Assembly: GCF_021130785.1 (NCBI RefSeq)
Contig: NC_060214.1
Span: forward strand, 42,701,001 to 42,765,000
From: Homalodisca vitripennis
Taxonomy: Eukaryota; Arthropoda; Insecta; Hemiptera; Cicadellidae
DNA: 64,000 bases
Direction: 5' to 3'
Within the stretch, counting starts at the first letter, position 1; every line of letters begins with the position of its first letter. The notes below the pieces were generated by a model, which saw only the letters and a list, made by a program, of their open reading frames with translations, did not search any database and was not told where the DNA came from. A program made the translations under genes and the position numbers. Below are positions 24,487 to 35,045 of this stretch, piece by piece.

Positions 24487-26304
24487 CTACCTCTCAGGCT
24501 GGCACGGAGCAGATTGGCAACTCGTACTCGATATCTCAAACAGATAAAAACAACAATTAATAACACAGTAATCGTAGATCCACTCAATATGACCTGCTTT
24601 AACTATACGATGCTTAAAATGATTGACTCTGAGGTGCTGGAAAGTACTCTCTAAAGAATACTCCTTTACGCTTAGAGTGCCAAGTTGGTCGTCCAATGCT
24701 TGGAGGACCTTCAAAGTATCATTCACGTCCTGATTCAACAGTTCGGTTTCTTCTTTACTATATATCCCATCTACTTCAGGAAAAGTTATCTTTCCAAAAT
24801 CGCTCGAGTGCCAGGAGCTGCCGAAGAATCGGGCAGGCATCCTGTACCCGTCTGCAATCAGGTCACATCGATCCCGATTCGGAATTTCACCCACCCCTTT
24901 CAGAATGGTTGTACTAACGTTTAGACCAGCATCCCGTCTAAAGCAATTCAATACTACTTTGGCTTCACCCGAGGTAGTATAGATCCATCGGGTTGGAGTT
25001 CTAATTAGGACTGGGGATTTCAGGCCGGATATCAACTTTCTAAGTGCACAACGTAATTTTCTCTTTCAGCAAAAGTTCAATTGGACAATTTTGGTCGTTG
25101 GTGTACATTAAATAATACTTCCGACAGAGGACACACTGTTAAAGGGCCGAAACTACACTCACTTCGGTAATGGTCAGATGAATAAACGGTATAGGTTTGT
25201 CTGTCCTTGCTAACTATTAATTTTTGGTCGTCTACTTCCCACTTCACCCATCTTTTTAGAGAAGGGTCAAAAACAGGATAAGTTATTACATTGAAAACTT
25301 CATACACTTGGTTATCATTTTTCAAGGGGAGCTTTAATGAGTACTCTAAGCTGTGTTTCCGTAGCATAACGATTTGATTATTGCAAATTTATAGAAGCTA
25401 TGGAGGTTTTCTAACTTAACGTCTAAGAATAATTTTGCAGGTGGTGGTATCACCTGTTTTACAGATTTCAGGACCTCTAGGAACTGATGAGGGGGTAATA
25501 GGTTGCTAGTCATCCTATTAGCAGCCAAGTCCTCTACAGCTTGGTGAAGTTGATTCAATCTTTGTACAGCAAGGTTAATGGCATCTTTAATTTCTGACAA
25601 GGCACAACTTAATTTTAAGTATTGGAAAAGAGTATTAAACAAACTTGAGAAAACGGATTCTGTTCTTGAGTTTTGAGCCATGTTGTCATGCATCACTTGG
25701 TGATACGCTTTCAAGATGTAAAATCATTTTATTTATTACCCTCGAATGGTTTAAAATTTCTAAGTGCATGTTTATCTAAGACAGTTAATTGATCTTTTGT
25801 GTCATGATAAATTTCATCATTCCTTATATTGGCATCATCTATTTTACTATTCATAACTTCCAAATCGCTATCGATTACAAGTTCCAAACAAGAATTTTAG
25901 TACATGACCACCGGCATCAAACAGACCGCGCTTCTTTTGGGTACGCGGCAGCAGAGTGACCAAGTCACTCGTTTTGCCAACGTAGTCGGTCACCATCTTT
26001 TGTAGTCCATAATATTCGTATCTGAAACTGGTTTTCAAGGTCATGCACTATGGTATGTAAGCTGTTGTTTTGCGAGAGAAGATTTTGGAAAAACTCATCA
26101 TACTGACCTCTTACCTTCACCAAGATTATACTTAGATTTCTGTTTTCCTCTTCCACTCCTGTCAGGTTGTACTGGAGCACCACCACAGTCCAGTAGCTGT
26201 CTGTAAGTAAAACGTCCCCTTCTTTCTCGAATATGACACCCTGGTGGAAGCAGAGGACACCTTCCAGGATCAACAAAACGCCTAAAAGGCCTACAACAGA
26301 ACAT
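24487..26304 (-). pseudogene. env: env-like gene of element 2 (insect errantivirus/baculovirus F family), broken frames
   Basis: Pieces in order on the minus strand are 26304-25965, a stretch with no long frame at 25964-25715, 25714-25346, 25367-25077 and 25035-24487. A hydrophobic leader lies near 26240-26300 in a different frame from the first ATG, fitting a signal peptide. Near 25925-25945 a basic TQKKR furin-type site is followed by GLFDAGG, the arrangement of F-type fusion proteins, in which cleavage exposes a fusion peptide. The 25714-25346 part has heptad-like helical sequence (IKDAINLAVQRLNQLHQAVE) and an LLPPHQFLEVL segment typical of the family. The last piece ends in a hydrophobic, Cys-rich stretch likely to span the membrane (about 24540-24590). 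Several one-base breaks separate the parts; no intact protein is encoded as assembled. Confidence 0.75.
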
Positions 26305-26356
26305 CTATGATTTCATGTGACACGACTATCAAATTCGATATCCACCTTTTCCCAGG

Positions 26357-26698
26357 CTATGTAGCGAGCACTACTCCCCCAACTATTCCAAAGCACTTCA
26401 AAAGTCTAACAAAGTCACCCCATCTCGCGGGTTCTTTCTTACTCCGTTTTGGGCGTCCGATACTTGCAGGCCCGGCTACTGCTACCGGGGCTTGGGTTTC
26501 ATCGTCACCCTTTACATCTCCGTTTAAGTTCTGCAGACCACTATCATCTACCTCTTCATCACTGGAACTATTCTCGTTTTGCTTTTCTTTCTGCGCGGTC
26601 GAAGGACGCGGACGTTCCTTATAAGGTTTGATACGGTTCACGTGCACGACGACCTCTCGCTTTCGTATTCGAAGAACAACATTTAGAGGTGATACCAC
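26357..26698 (-). pseudogene. pol: pol C-terminal tail of element 2
   Basis: HVNRIKPYKER near the start is the segment that closes many Gypsy integrases. An acidic Ser/Glu/Asp-rich stretch (ENSSSDEEVDDSG) and a basic patch (GRPKRSKKEPAR) follow. The frame ends in a hydrophobic run and stops close to the start of env, as in errantiviruses where the two genes are adjacent or overlap. Confidence 0.75.
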
Positions 26699-27700
26699 TC
26701 TAACTATGGGATATGGTCCTTTCCATAGTTTTTGATAATTTCTTTACACGATGCCGTCCTATACTGGGTACATGCAATAATACAAACTGCCCTTCGCGGA
26801 ATTCGGTTGATTTAGCTTTCTTATCATACTGACTTTCATTACGGGCCTCGGGCTCTGGCTTTAAAGCACTGCAGTTTCCTTGTAAGCTTCCTGTAGTTTC
26901 TCCCGGAGTGCTTCGATATGATTGTCATATATATCTGTCTCATCCGTAATCTTCAGATCCGCTTCCATAGGAACCTCCATTTTTCCGACCAAAGATTAAC
27001 TCATACGGAGAATACCCAGTACTCTCATGAGATTGGGAGTTATAGGCCATGGTGACATAAGGCAAGTATTCATCCCAATTGGTCTGGTTCCGGTTAACAA
27101 AATGACTCCAACATTCTCATCACAGTGGAATGGACCCGCTCCAGTCTGCCATTACTCTGAGGATGAAAACCAGTAGTTTGGATTTTTCGAACGTGCAGAA
27201 ATTTGCATAAGTCTTTAATTAAGCCGGATGTAAAGTTAGCTCCTTGATCGGTAACTAAGGCCTTTGGCACGCCAAACTTGGTTATCACCCTCTGCACTAG
27301 TGCTCGAGCAACACTTTCGTGGTCTGATCTGGCAGTGGAACAAACTCACAGTATCTGGAAAAGTGATCCATAACACTGAGAATATAAACGTTGCGGGATT
27401 CGCTAATGGGCAGAGGACCAACTATATCTGCCGCTATCACTTCGAAGGGCTCCTGGGGTTCGTTGAAGACGTCACCCCAGGGGCGCTTTCGCTTTACCGT
27501 AATTCGTTCGTTGGTTTACAGCTACGACATGTCCTGACGTAATTCATAACGTCTCTTTCCATACCTCTCCACCAGAACTTCTGTTTCACCCGGTCTAGTG
27601 TTTTTTTTTATGCCACTGCGGCGTGTCCAGCTGTGGCAAATCATGATTGATCCTAATTATCTCCTGGACTAAGGAAGTTGGTACTACAATTTTTCTTTTC
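26699..27700 (-). pseudogene. pol: integrase of element 2, broken frames
   Basis: On the minus strand a zinc-binding HHCC domain can be read at about 27680-27550 (spacing interrupted by a T-run at 27600-27609; end motif TCRSC). The core follows. The frame 27297-27094 has LVTDQGANFTS (second catalytic Asp) and FHPQSNGRLERVH (catalytic Glu). The first core Asp region lies in 27421-27300 and is out of frame. The sequence down to 26699 contains the C-terminal domain in pieces. Confidence 0.8.
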
Positions 27701-27989
27701 ACCCGAGCTCAAACGGTACAGTAACCTTCTCCGGGCTCATCCGGAAGTTCTTGGCTTGTCTCAGACCCTGAACTACGGGATCTTTCGCGTTGACGTGTTT
27801 TCTAATTAACTCAAGTCAACGACAGGGAGCACTTCCTTGTTTAACCGCTCGCACTGCGCGACTTAGCCCATCCGCGTTAGTGTGTTTTTTCTTTTTTTCC
27901 GGCTTTATGTTCTAACCGTGAAATCAAACTCAAGCTAGTCGCGAACGACCATCTCATCAGCCTACTGCTAGGGTCCTTCAGCGACAATC

Positions 27990-28445
27990 ATCCACTTTAG
28001 AGCGGAGTGATCGGTGATTACTTTGAAAGGACGCCCCAACAAGTAGCATCTGAAATATTTTGTACTCCAGAACTAAAAGACCTAAGTAATTCGCGCTCGG
28101 TTGTCGAGGTAGTTCTCTTCTCGGCTGGGAATAATGTTCTAGAACAGTACGCTACGGGGTGTTCCCGGCCATCTATCTCCTGTGAGAGGACTGCTCCTAA
28201 GGCAACAGTACTCGCGTCTGTCGCTAATATGAACGGCTTGGTAAAGTCAGGGTATATCAACACAGGGGCAGATATTAGTTTTTGTCTTTAAGAGATCAAA
28301 AGCCTCCTGACATTCTGGTGTCCACACAAATTTCGCTATCCTGTTTTGGTCCAACTCGAATAGTGGACGTCCAATGGTGGCAAAACCCGTCAATGAAAAC
28401 GCCGATAATAGCCAGCCACCAAACCTAGGAAAGAGCGCACGTCCT
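27990..28445 (-). pseudogene. pol: RNase H domain of element 2
   Basis: The frame 28263-28018 holds [18 protein letters not shown] (first catalytic Asp) and TTERELL (catalytic Glu). The upstream frame (28510-28247) carries the RT-RNase H connection ([15 protein letters not shown]). The later RNase H motifs are only partly readable because the frame breaks below 28018. Confidence 0.8.
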
Positions 28446-29419
28446 TCACCGTAGTGGGCACAGGGAAGTCCCCTTACAAGCCGATACCTTTCCAGGATCG
28501 GGTTCAACACCTTTCTTAGTGATTACATGACCCAAGATAGCTGACTTCATTGACCACAAAATTACATTTACTAAGTTGTACTGTCCAGGTTCACATTTTG
28601 TAATTTCCGATAGCACTTCACGAAGGGCTTCCAGGTGTGAAGGCAAGTCCCTGGAAAACAAAATTATGTCATCCAAGTAGACAAGGCATTTCTCACCTTT
28701 CAAGCCCATTAACACTGAGTCCATTAGTCTTTGGAAAGTGGCCGGAGCCGTGTTTTAGTCCAAATGGCATACGCTGATACTCATAATGTCCGCCGGGAAC
28801 ATTGAATGCTGTTTTTGGTCGGCTTATCTTCGTCAACTCGAATCTGGTGAATACCCAGACCGGAGATCTTAACGTCGTGAACATCTGGCAACCCGCCAAG
28901 TGAGTCAAGTGTTTCTGTGATGTTCGGGAGGGGGTACACGTCAGGGGTGGTCCACCGCATTAAAGTCCTCTTGTAGTCGACACAAAACCTTAATTTAGGG
29001 GTACCGTCGGGAGATTTCTTAGGCACAAGTACTACAGGCGATGCCCACTCGCTCTGACTAGAACAATGATACCTTTGTTTTAGTTGATCTTTAACTAATT
29101 CGTCAAGTGTGGCCTTCTGATGGTATGGTACGCGATACGCTTTTTTTTGTAAATAGGGGCTGCATTCCCCGGTTCGTATGACATGTGTCACTGCCGAAGT
29201 ACAACCCAGAGGTTGGTCTTCACTGTGAGCAAGAACATTTTTGAATCCCATGAGAGTGGACTTCACAAGGTCTCGCTCGTGACTTGGCAGATGCCTAAGC
29301 TTCTCGTCCAAGCACGCCTCTAAGTCGGACTCGTCAGAACGACTCACCATGCCTACTCTTGCCTGTGGCCTTTTGTAGCTATGAAGTGCTATGTCGCGCA
29401 CAACAGTGGCCAATTTCAC
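28446..29419 (-). pseudogene. pol: reverse transcriptase of element 2, broken frames
   Basis: The frame 29419-28781 contains the RT start: ASPVVLVPKKSPDGTPKLRF then CVDYK and VYPLPNITETLDSLGG. The catalytic YLDD is encoded at 28679-28668 in CLVYLDDIILFSRD, in another frame. Motif A (Asp) falls near 28860 and the fingers/palm region is split by two or more indels near 28780-28900. The KKGVEPDPGKV motif lies near 28510. Family: Ty3/Gypsy RT. Confidence 0.85.
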
Positions 29420-29420
29420 T

Positions 29421-29910
29421 TTACCCCTGTTGGTTCAGATGCAACCCGTGCTTTGTGTACATGTTATGGCTCAATTTTCCTTTGAGGTCTAGAAATTCAA
29501 TCCTACCCTGTTGAATTTTATCTCTATTTTTAGCTAAATTTTGAATGATGGATTTAAGAATTCCGTTGGCATCTCCACGTTCGGATTTGAGGTCTTGATC
29601 ATAGCGGTCAAATATCGACAGAACAGTTACTCTCGCTTTCCACTTCACCGGAAAATTTTCAAATGCTTGTTTCAGGGTTAACGGGTAAGGCGCACACTTG
29701 TCAACATCGTTTGTTCCCCCTATCAAGATCACCGTGTCGTTTCTCGGTCAATGTATCAATAGTACTACTACCAAATTTCGAGGTTACTTGTTTTAGTTTT
29801 CCATTGGGCATGAAAAAGACTTCTACATCAAAATTTCTAGGTAGTCTTTCGGATAGTATTTCCTGGAGTCCACGACCATGACTGTCTGCTAAAACTATGT
29901 AGTTTTTGTC
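29421..29910 (-). pseudogene. SGNH hydrolase-like segment in pol of element 2
   Basis: On the minus strand, block I reads LADSHGRGL (about 29893-29867), block II Gly lies in FFMPNGKL (about 29825-29800), block III is ILIGGTNDV (29729-29703) and block V is YTKHGLHLNQQG (about 29456-29421). The first two blocks and the last two are in different frames, broken near 29740. The usual Asp of block V (Asp-x-x-His) is replaced by His here, while the final His is kept, so catalytic competence is doubtful. It sits between protease and RT, unlike element 1 where the comparable ORF precedes gag. Function unknown; a protein- or lipid-directed esterase, or a purely structural role, are both possible. Confidence 0.7.
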
Positions 29911-30188
29911 GCACAGGATTTCCTCCCTCCACTGGGTTGAAATCTCTGTCGAGCGTTCCTAACTTCAAGTTCTTGGGTAGAGTTAACTCCTCAGCACTTG
30001 CGTTTACGGTCTTGACCCAACAAGCGGTTTTCCTTTTAACCTTTGTCAGGGTTCGAGCAAGATAAACACCGTGCATGATAAAGGTCAGGGGTTCAATCAC
30101 AACGTCCCTTTCCTTCTAAGTCGTCGGAACCGGTGGCACATCGGTTAGTCTTCACTTGGATAATCTTTTCACACACCGGGGCGAATTT

Positions 30189-30787
30189 TCACCATCGCCT
30201 ACAGCAGTACACATAACGTTGCTGTTTTGGAGGTGCACAGCTAGCTGAGGGAACGGTTAGATCCGGCACGGCCTCCCCTTTCTTTATCCGATTTAACCAA
30301 ATGTCTCCACCATACAACCGAAGTAGACCATGTTCAACATTTATTTCTCCGTTTCCCTTTGCCCAAAATATCGCAACCAAGTACGGCTAGGTATCCCTTA
30401 GGGAGGTTCCCAACCACAAAATTTTTCCTACCACTTCAACGCCCGGTTTCATTTTTAAAGTCAACTCTTGTCGCCCGTAAGTTTTTCAATGTCCTACCAG
30501 AAATACCTTTCAAAATTACGTCTGGTTTGGTGAGCTCAGCGGATGAGGCTCCTCTTTTTACGAGGGAAACCTGCGCTCCAGTGGTCAATTAGGACCTTTC
30601 CCTCTGCATCTTCTATCTTACCGATGGCTACAAGTTCATCTACCACATCTCGAATCTCGGGGACGGTCCTACCCTGCTTCTCAGTAGTGCAGTTCTTACG
30701 AGTCGTACACATATTTAGGTTCACCTTAGTAGGTAGCTGCGAAACAGCTTCCTTTAATTCCGGGGCTTCGTGTCGGTGGGAATCCAC
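30189..30787 (-). pseudogene. pol: retropepsin-like protease region of element 2
   Basis: The frame 30787-30536 ends in a VLID sequence (about 30590-30579), where the Asp-Thr-Gly active site of a retropepsin is expected, but a one-base change disrupts the motif directly after the Asp. Sequence after it (VSLV-like, then about 30440-30360 with GYLAVLG) fits the strand and psi-loop regions. The frame 30380-30189 covers the end. Assignment rests on position between the CCHC knuckle and RT plus the partial active site. Confidence 0.6.
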
Positions 30788-30922
30788 TTACCCGCGCTCC
30801 CGTTTCCCGAATGAGGTCTTTTAGAGTCTAGTCGAACTCTACAATCTTTCTGTATGTGGCCTGCCCTTGTTGCAAACGCCAGCACGTTTATTCGACTAGA
30901 GCGCTCCTCTCCTTTTATTCCT

Positions 30923-30964
30923 GCAGTCCCGAGAGATGTGGCCTTTCATATGGCAATTAAAACA
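30923..30964 (-). other. gag: CCHC zinc knuckle of gag, element 2
   Basis: Minus-strand translation gives CFNCHMKGHISRDC, a canonical Cys-x2-Cys-x4-His-x4-Cys nucleocapsid knuckle that binds the element RNA. It is outside any long open frame because of nearby breaks. Confidence 0.85.
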
Positions 30965-32222
30965 TGTAATATTCTGAGGTATTGGCTGCCTGGAACACCT
31001 TGCGTTCAGGCGTTGGGACGGGCATTGCCCCGAGTCGGCCCGCGAGGAGGAGGAGGATATGCTAAGTCTGGTTCGAGTACACCCACGTTAGACGCTAACC
31101 CACGCACGCGTGGTGATGGACCTCAAGCGTCCCGCTTTCTGCCTTTCTACCCATCACTCTCAGTTTGTTCAAGAGAGGTAACATCGAAAAGAGCAAGCCG
31201 GTCTTGCAGCTGGGGATGTAAGTTAATGCAATAATTTGCCTAAGCTTTACTTCTTCCACTACGAGGTGTTTGACAAGCGACTGTTACAACCCCTCCATCG
31301 CAGCGATAAATAAGTCAATGGGTTCCGTTTCGGCTTGGACTCGATTGAATATCTCTTGCTGTAGGTATATGTCATGGTCAGGATGTTGGAAGACCAGTTT
31401 CATATCCCTACACAGCTGTTCCCAAGTTTCTGAGACGTCCTATCGTAGATCGATACCAACGTTAGGGCAGGTCCCGTGAACAAATCCACTGCCGAATCAA
31501 ACAGTTCGGTTGTGGTGACCCCTCGAGCTCTGCGCAGTTCTTTCTTCTGCTCTCTGCAGAAACGCCCCTACGCTCCTGTGATTTGGCCGTCAAATTGTAA
31601 GCCCCATTTATAACACAGGCACTCCTCTACTATGTGCGGATGACGTTAAGTTAAAATTTTTGTTGCGGGTGTGATCGCGATGGTTGAATCTATTTGTCGA
31701 GCAAGTGCAACCGAACAGTGATGTGGCTTGTTGCCCTCTGGAGGCGAGTGCACATCCGCATTTTTGGGCCGCGGGGTCTGCTCGGCTGCTGAATTTTCAG
31801 CTTCGGCGTTTGCCGCGTCTTTCTTGGCTTCGGCCGCGTCACACAGTTCTTTGGTCTTATCCATTAACACCTCATGACGTTTTTTTGCGATACTTTTGTC
31901 ACCCAATGCGCCTATTGGTATACGTCCCGCCCTTAAATAGTTATGCCACATCCTGGCTTGAAGACGCTGACCTTCAGTGTCTGTATAGTCCCCCTCATAT
32001 TCATTCGCGGAGGCAGCCAATGACTTATATTTATCTTCACAGGCCTCCAGTTCCTCATCTACATTTAAGGAAGCTAAGACAGCCTGATCAATAGGCGTAC
32101 CTGCCTTAACACAACTCTTCGTCAGCCGTTTTCCTTAAATCCTCAGCCGTACCGGAAGTAGGCTGTCCTCGGATTTTCAATTCATATTGATTCTCTTCCT
32201 TTTTCAAGAGATACGCGTTCAT
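30965..32222 (-). pseudogene. gag: gag (matrix/capsid part) of element 2
   Basis: The proposed start is the minus-strand ATG at 32222-32220 (MNAYLLKKEENQYELKIRG); the frame breaks near 32112-32108. The longest piece (32020-31646) is rich in Ala, Glu and Lys and looks helical, with a PPEG-containing stretch. Sequence from 31645 to 30965 leads to the CCHC knuckle and shows capsid-like pieces in changing frames. The overall gag call rests on place, composition and the following knuckle. Confidence 0.65.
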
Positions 32223-32236
32223 AGTGTATGCCAATA

Positions 32237-33367
32237 CTAAATTCCAAAGGGGAAATGAAAATTCCATACACTAACTCAACTCTTCAAATAATTTCAAAAA
32301 TTGTCACGTTCAATTAATCAATTAATTTTTTTTTTAATTACTCGTCATTAAATCATACCCTCACGCAATATCTCTTCAAATGTCTAACTAATCATCACAG
32401 TTATACGCCTAAGTCCACGTAGCGTTTAATATTTTAATTTAAAAGTCGATAAATTTAGTTCCTGATTTATGAATAAACTTTTTAGTCAATAACAAGTTTT
32501 AATATTGAATTAGTCACTAAGCTATTCCTCACACAACCGCCATAGGCACCCTACCGTAATCAGTAAAGTCCAAAAATTTCGACTAAGTCCTTAGCTCAAA
32601 ATATCGAATTAAATCCCGAAATTATCATAGAATAGCTAGTTTATCACTTATTGAATCGGTAACCGTTCAATTCTAATTTTGCTTTGATTCTACTACTTAT
32701 GTTGTAAGTTCATACTATCAATCAATAATAATAAATAAATAATCAATAATTAGTTAATTTTTATAGTATGTCAAATGCGCTGGCGTCTTTTGACCTGACA
32801 TGGAAAAATTAGCCACAATGCGACTCTATATTTTTCAGAGTCGATGTCTCAAGTTATTATTATTCTATTTATTTTAATTTGACATTAAATTCAATCAATC
32901 AATTATAATTAATTATCAGCCATTTTCAATGACGCCCAGACGGCTTCCAACGCACTTTAACACACTAGGTATGGTTATTCTAATATTAGTTTATACTAAT
33001 ACTAGGTTAGTTTAAAAGCTTCTATTGTATGTTAAACAGGTTAAGTTATAATTAGAATACTGTTAACTAAGAATACGTAGCAGTTAAACTGGACTGTTAG
33101 GCTTCACTGCCTTTATGATAGTCCTGAACTGATGCCTAGATCAATGCATCACTATTAAATTTAAAATACGTCTTCCAAATATGCTTTTAATTTAAATCGA
33201 TAATATATTACCAGATTATTTTCAAAATTTTCAACTAATTGATTAATATCTGTGCCCTTCCTCTAAAAATATACAAAATAAATTTTGAATAGAAGAACTA
33301 TTAATTAATCTGCTAGCTGATTATTATTGCTAGCTTAGGTTAAGCGTAATAGATTATTTTTACTTAC
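32237..33367 (-). other. candidate intron in the 5' leader of element 2
   Basis: On the minus strand a strong donor (CCA|GTAAGT) begins at 33367, about 120 bases after the primer site. An acceptor preceded by a pyrimidine-rich stretch (ttttcatttcccctttgg … TTTAG) ends at 32237, fifteen bases before the gag ATG. The 1.13-kb interval is strongly AT-rich and lacks ORFs. The same donor could also serve env mRNA, as gypsy makes env from a spliced RNA. Inferred from splice-site consensus only. Confidence 0.45.
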
Positions 33368-33470
33368 TGGAATCGCTGATGATCCGCAGTCCCATCTCCA
33401 CAGGGTTTCTCAAGCTCCGTAGGACTCGCAGAAACGTGGAAACAATTCAATCACGGACTTTTGAACCGCA

Positions 33471-33488
33471 CCTTCACACCTGACACCA
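33471..33488 (-). other. primer-binding site of element 2 (tRNA-Leu type)
   Basis: On the minus strand TGGTGTCAGGTGTGAAGG starts two bases after the 5' LTR. The first nine or ten bases match the 3' end of leucine tRNAs (complement TGGTGTCAG) as used by many Gypsy elements. Confidence 0.65.
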
Positions 33489-33490
33489 CT

Positions 33491-34232
33491 TGTAACGGAC
33501 GAGACGGGACTTGGGAATTAGATAATCAGAAAACTGTTGGCCGCAAAAATCTGATTTTAATTTAACCTTTCACATTAATAATTATTACAATACTATTCAC
33601 ATTCCCTAAACTGTAATTTTAAAATATATTAATCACTCATCAGCGAAACAGTAGGTTACAAATTTAAGATTTTAGAGGGAAGGGCAAACACGGAGCGACG
33701 CGTTACGTGCGAGTACCGGCGATCAACTCACCCCACGCACGTACTTTTTCGCTACAAATTTTTTGTTAAAATGGCGGACTAGACTTCCGTACGGTGCTGC
33801 TCCCAAACGATTTACTTTGGGCGTAAACAGAGTCTAGAAACGACACAACTTGGGCCAGACACAGGCTGGAGTCAGCAGAATCAGCAAATTCCTCAGCCAG
33901 CTGCAGCTAAAGCTGCCACGGGTATCGGGCTACTTCCGCTTAACAACTCAGTTGGAGATCAACTAGAATATTCCGAGCAACTATTACTTGGACTTATATC
34001 TTACTAAAATTAAATATATAATAAATCACTGTTCCCTTATATTTCCTTTTAATAATTTAGGTGACGGTAAGATATTTTGTAAGTAATAGTACTTACATTT
34101 TACTGTTAGGAACAATGAAGAATCGTTGGTTGGTAATACTACAATATAAATACTGTAGTACTTCACTGGTCAATAATAATATTGACCTCACAGTGTCAAA
34201 TGGTCAGGGGCTTTCTTAATGGGCCCGTCACA
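33491..34232 (-). repeat. 5' LTR of element 2
   Basis: 742 bp, repeats 21804-22530. It lies outermost on the minus-strand 5' side, with GATA at 34233-34236 as the right target duplication. Confidence 0.93.
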
Positions 34233-34236
34233 GATA

Positions 34237-34802
34237 TAATTAACGTGAATCTCCACGTTGAGTTGAAAGTGTCGTGTACTTAGTTTCGTGTACAAATTTG
34301 CTAATTCTGTTATAAGTCAGTTAGTGGTTCACAATAATATTGTACCGACTAGCAGATAGACAGATATAAATAAAAATTGTCTAGCCCCCATACGTAATAT
34401 AGGCTTCCCTAACACAAACTTTGTTAATATAATTATTATTCACCTCTTAATAAATATATCCTAAGTCATTTGTAAACGTAAATATTTATGTAAGTACTGA
34501 AATATATTTAACCAAAATATGTTTTTTCTAATCATTTAATTTTGACATCCATAAGAATTCTTAAAATATAAATGTATTTATGCTGCAACTAATGGAAGAT
34601 ACCAGGTTCTAAGCAAGTAACCTTTTGAAATTGAATGTTTATTAAAATAAAATTCGGCTATTGCCATTCATACCAAATAAATGTAAATAAAAGGCGTTTG
34701 ACACCTGTTTGATCTTCCGATAATATGTTAGTATGGTTATTTGTGACGTATATGTGACAGATACCGCCAAATACAAAATAATTCAATCATAAAAACTAAG
34801 GG
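34237..34802. other. gene-free AT-rich DNA right of element 2
   Basis: No ORF, repeat or RNA gene was recognised. Confidence 0.5.
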
Positions 34803-35045
34803 TGTTCTGTGGTGTAATGGTAGCACACACTCACCCGGCAAGTGAGAGATCCCGAGTTTTCGAGTCCCGGTGGAGAAAGTACTTTTTGTGATTGAGAGTA
34901 TATATATATACTTTTTTATTCACTGTTTATTTACTTTCGTTTGTACTGTTTTTCTTTTATATTTTTAATCTTATAAAATTTTTTGCACCTGAAGACGGTT
35001 TTCACCGAAATATAGTGCCAATGTTTTAAAAACACTTTGTTTTAA
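34803..35045 (+). repeat. tRNA-headed SINE, copy A
   Basis: The head (34806-34878) has a pol III A box (TGGTGTAATGG), an anticodon-like stem ctcac/gtgag and a B box-like gttttcgagtccc. The body recalls tRNA-Gln, but the loop CCGGCAA lacks the invariant U33, so it is not a functional tRNA. The head matches 60910-60982 (-). The 3' part includes cctgaagacggttttcaccg, an inverted-repeat motif common in LINE/SINE tails. Confidence 0.65.

Larger units (their letters stand above)
21804..34232 (-). mobile_element. LTR retrotransposon 2, env-bearing Gypsy/errantivirus-like
   Basis: The 12.4-kb element has direct terminal repeats (21804-22530, 33491-34232) flanked by GATA (21800-21803, 34233-34236). 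Read on the minus strand the order is LTR, Leu-type primer site, candidate leader intron, gag with CCHC knuckle, protease, SGNH-like segment, RT, RNase H, integrase, env-like gene, long 3' region, polypurine tract, LTR. An env-like third gene makes it comparable to endogenous errantiviruses. All coding regions have frame breaks. The LTRs differ mainly by run-length indels, so the insertion is probably recent and part of the breaks may be assembly error. Confidence 0.92.

Noticed and set aside
26307..26624. Plus-strand ORF of 105 codons opposite the pol tail of element 2
   Set aside because: It is the antisense shadow of the pol tail, which has the recognisable motif.
34806..34878. A functional tRNA gene (Gln- or Ala-like)
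   Set aside because: The anticodon loop lacks U33, the acceptor stem is poor in copy A, and a related sequence occurs at 60910-60982 joined to LINE sequence; a SINE head fits better.
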